Positions 6,035 through 7,802 of a stretch of 7,802 nucleotides of DNA are shown here, piece after piece. The notes beneath the pieces were generated by a model. The model worked only from the letters and a program-made list of their open reading frames with translations, did not search any database and had not been told where the DNA came from. This stretch comes from DASRWD01 sp044507975 (GTDB lineage Bacteria > Deinococcota > Deinococci > Deinococcales > Trueperaceae), in the NCBI GenBank assembly GCA_044507975.1, contig JBIQIQ010000113.1:1-7802 (forward strand), given 5' to 3'. How positions within the stretch are numbered: position 1 is the first letter of the stretch; every line of letters starts with the position of its first letter. The position numbers and the translations under genes are program-made.

Positions 6035-6802
6035 ATGGCACCTGACGGTGGCACTCAGACCCTAGACGTCCTCTGGACGGGCGGCTGGGACTCTACCTTC
6101 CGCCTCCTCTCGGCGCTCCACCTCGAGAAGGCCGAGGTCCGGCCCCACTACGTCTTCGACCCGTCGAGCCCCTACGCGGAGCTCGAGATCGACGCGATGC
6201 AGCGGGTGAGGACGGCGCTCATGCACTCGCGCCCCGGGCTCGCGGAGATGCTCCTGCCGACGGCGTCGATGAGCCTCGACGACCTGCCAGAGGACGAGGC
6301 GCAGCGGGGGAGGTTCGAGCGGCTGCGGGAGCGCGCCCCGGGGCTCAGCCCGCACTACGAGCGGCTGGCGCGCTACGCGCGGCACGTCGGCGCCGACGAG
6401 CTCGAGGTGGGCTGCCGCCGAGGCGGCCCCCTGGCCTCGCTCCTGGTAGGCAACAAGCGCCGTGTGAGGGAGCATCCGTTCCCGGCCTACCGCCTCTCAG
6501 ACGAGGCGCGGATGACGGACCTGGCGCTCCTCGAGCGCTTCACCTTCTCGCTCGTAGAGCTGGACCGCGGCGACATGCGGCGCATCGCGCTCGAGCGCGG
6601 CTTCCTGGAGGCGCTCGAGATGACGTGGTTCTGCCAGGCGCCGCGCAACGGGCAGGCCTGCGGGGTGTGCGAGAAGTGCCACCACGCCGTCGTCGACGGC
6701 CTCGGTCACCTGCTGGCGCCCAGCCGGCGGCGACTGCACGACATCAAGTGGTTCACCCGCTGGGCGCCGTGGCAGAGCGTCGTCACCCGCGTGATGGGTT
6801 AG
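6035..6802 (+). CDS. QueC-like PP-loop protein of unknown substrate
   Basis: This 255-residue protein is a soluble member of the adenine-nucleotide alpha-hydrolase (PP-loop) superfamily. Near the N-terminus, LWTGGWDSTFRLL (residues 13-25) matches the PP-loop form SGGxDS, but Trp fills the variable place and Thr replaces the first Ser. Near the C-terminus, Cys200, 209, 212 and 215 have the spacing C-x8-C-x2-C-x2-C, which I recall as the zinc site of QueC, the 7-cyano-7-deazaguanine synthase of queuosine synthesis. The middle part (about 40-195) does not look like standard QueC, and no queD, queE or folE lies nearby. It probably activates a carboxylate or amide by adenylation, but the substrate is unknown. 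It follows the ATPase by 71 bp on the same strand and appears to have its own promoter. The superfamily call is firm; QueC identity is doubtful. Confidence 0.82.
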   Translation: MAPDGGTQTLDVLWTGGWDSTFRLLSALHLEKAEVRPHYVFDPSSPYAELEIDAMQRVRTALMHSRPGLAEMLLPTASMSLDDLPEDEAQRGRFERLRERAPGLSPHYERLARYARHVGADELEVGCRRGGPLASLLVGNKRRVREHPFPAYRLSDEARMTDLALLERFTFSLVELDRGDMRRIALERGFLEALEMTWFCQAPRNGQACGVCEKCHHAVVDGLGHLLAPSRRRLHDIKWFTRWAPWQSVVTRVMG

Positions 6803-6816
6803 GGGTCGGTGCCCGT

Positions 6817-6853
6817 GGCGCGGGCTGGCCGTCGAGCGTGCGTCCCCCGCGCC
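6817..6853. terminator. inverted repeat between convergent genes
   Basis: Perfect eight-base arms GGCGCGGG (6817-6824) and CCCGCGCC (6846-6853) enclose a 21-base loop in the 58-bp gap between the PP-loop and hydrolase genes. It may end transcription from both sides. The long loop and lack of a T tract keep confidence low. Confidence 0.35.
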
Positions 6854-6860
6854 CCGCGGC

Positions 6861-7802
6861 CTAGGCCGCACCCCCGTCGCCCTCGGCCAGCACCCTCTTC
6901 AGCTCGGCCAGGAAGCGCTCCGGGTGCTCGAGGTAAGGCGTGTGGCCGCACTCCTCGAAGCGCGCCTCGCGGTAGCGCCCGCCCGCGGCCGCGTACCTGT
7001 CGAGCACCGCCCGCGTCTGGCTCACCATCGGCTGCGGCGGGAAGACCTCGTCGCCCGGCCACCCGGGGACGTAGCCCAGCTTCCCGAGGTAGCCGACGTC
7101 GGAGAGCGACGTGTCCGAGACGATCTGGTCGTCGGCGCCGTACACCCACAGCACCGGCGGCTTGGGCGCGGCGTTCACGAAGCGCTCGACCGAGTCACCC
7201 AGGTACTTCGGCGACAGCGCGTTGTTCGGCCCGAAGACCCCTGGAGCGACGCCCGGCCAGTTTGGCGACGGCACCGAGTCACCCGGGTAGCGCTCCGGCC
7301 CCATCTTCTCGCTCAGCATCCCGGTGAGCAGGTCCTCCTCGCGCGCGGCGCGGAAGGGCGGCTTCCAGTAGACGGCGTTCATGACGTTGCGCGGTGAGCG
7401 GGGGTGCTCGGAACCGCGGTCGCCTTCGGCCATGAGCCTGGCCATGTCGGGGTTGACGAGCCCGCCCCCCGAGCCGGCGAAGTCCGCGTGCGTGGGCGTG
7501 CCGGAAGCGTCTCTCGTGCCGCCGAAGCCGAAGGGCGAGCCCGGCGCCACGAACGTGGCCGAGAGGACGTTGGCGGCGTCCTCGCCCACCAGCCGCCAGA
7601 GCACGAAGCCTCCGAGCGAGTGGCCGACCACGTGGTAGCGCCCTACGCCCAGCGCCTCCTTCAGGGCGACCAGGTCGTCGACCCAGTCGCCCGAGCCGCG
7701 CGTGGCGTCGATCGGGAGGTCCTCGGTATCGCCGTAGCCCCGCAGGTCGGGCGCGATGGCGCGGTAGCGCGCCGGCAGGGCGACCATCACCTCCTCCCAG
7801 AA
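6861..7802 (-). CDS. alpha/beta hydrolase, 5' end outside the window
   Basis: The reading frame is open to the right edge. The first visible residues FWEEVMVALPARYRAIAPDL match the early core of epoxide-hydrolase or haloalkane-dehalogenase-like proteins, so the true start lies beyond 7802. The GTG at 7790 is internal. The 313 visible residues show RYRAIAPDLRGYGD, the nucleophile elbow GHSLG (Ser at 7617-7619), a long cap region, VLWVYGADDQIV with the catalytic Asp, and EECGHTPYLEHPERF with the catalytic His. The triad is complete. The oxyanion-hole HG motif would be in the missing part. The nucleophile is Ser rather than Asp, which argues for an esterase, lipase or C-C hydrolase and against an epoxide hydrolase or dehalogenase. 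The substrate is unknown. It is convergent with the PP-loop gene and shows no link to the metal genes. Confidence 0.88.
   Translation of the reverse strand, partial: FWEEVMVALPARYRAIAPDLRGYGDTEDLPIDATRGSGDWVDDLVALKEALGVGRYHVVGHSLGGFVLWRLVGEDAANVLSATFVAPGSPFGFGGTRDASGTPTHADFAGSGGGLVNPDMARLMAEGDRGSEHPRSPRNVMNAVYWKPPFRAAREEDLLTGMLSEKMGPERYPGDSVPSPNWPGVAPGVFGPNNALSPKYLGDSVERFVNAAPKPPVLWVYGADDQIVSDTSLSDVGYLGKLGYVPGWPGDEVFPPQPMVSQTRAVLDRYAAAGGRYREARFEECGHTPYLEHPERFLAELKRVLAEGDGGAA

Noticed and set aside
7788..7790. GTG at 7790 as the start of the hydrolase
   Set aside because: The frame continues to the window edge with residues that match the family core, so the start lies outside.
1..7802. CRISPR array, tRNA, rRNA, insertion sequence or attachment site
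   Set aside because: No regularly spaced repeats, transposase, terminal repeats or RNA-gene signatures were seen on either strand.

Overview
This is a very GC-rich bacterial window with tightly packed genes and an SD/leaderless mix of start sites. Three genes appear to start a few bases after a -10-like hexamer with no Shine-Dalgarno sequence. Two others have strong GGAGG-type sites. That mix fits Deinococcota (for example Trueperaceae) or Actinomycetota. This is a guess from style only, because no rRNA or marker gene is present.

Layout. Positions 91-2121 (minus) encode a P1B-4-type metal-exporting ATPase with SPC and HEGGT transport motifs. Its promoter lies in a 114-bp divergent spacer with two palindromes. 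Positions 2236-3270 (plus) encode a membrane-anchored endonuclease/exonuclease/phosphatase-fold protein. A hairpin at 3326-3350 separates it from a convergent 49-residue, two-helix membrane protein (3357-3506, minus). A second divergent spacer (3507-3744) holds a perfect CCTTGAC-N4-GTCAAGG dyad about 42 bp before a predicted start point. Downstream is a two-gene unit: a free 76-residue heavy-metal-associated (HMA) protein (3745-3975) and a second P1B ATPase (3990-5963). This ATPase has no HMA domain of its own and carries CPG where CPC is usual. Positions 6035-6802 (plus) encode a PP-loop protein with the QueC zinc-cysteine spacing but an altered ATP loop. A convergent alpha/beta hydrolase (6861-7802, minus) runs off the right edge.

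The theme of the first 6 kb is metal homeostasis. Two transport ATPases of different predicted specificity are present, one paired with a detached metal-binding domain that could deliver or sense its metal. No metal-sensing regulator gene is in the window, so whatever binds the palindromes is encoded elsewhere. The best candidates for something undescribed are the HMA/CPG-ATPase pair with its Fnr/Crp-like promoter and the QueC-like protein. All are single-sequence inferences.
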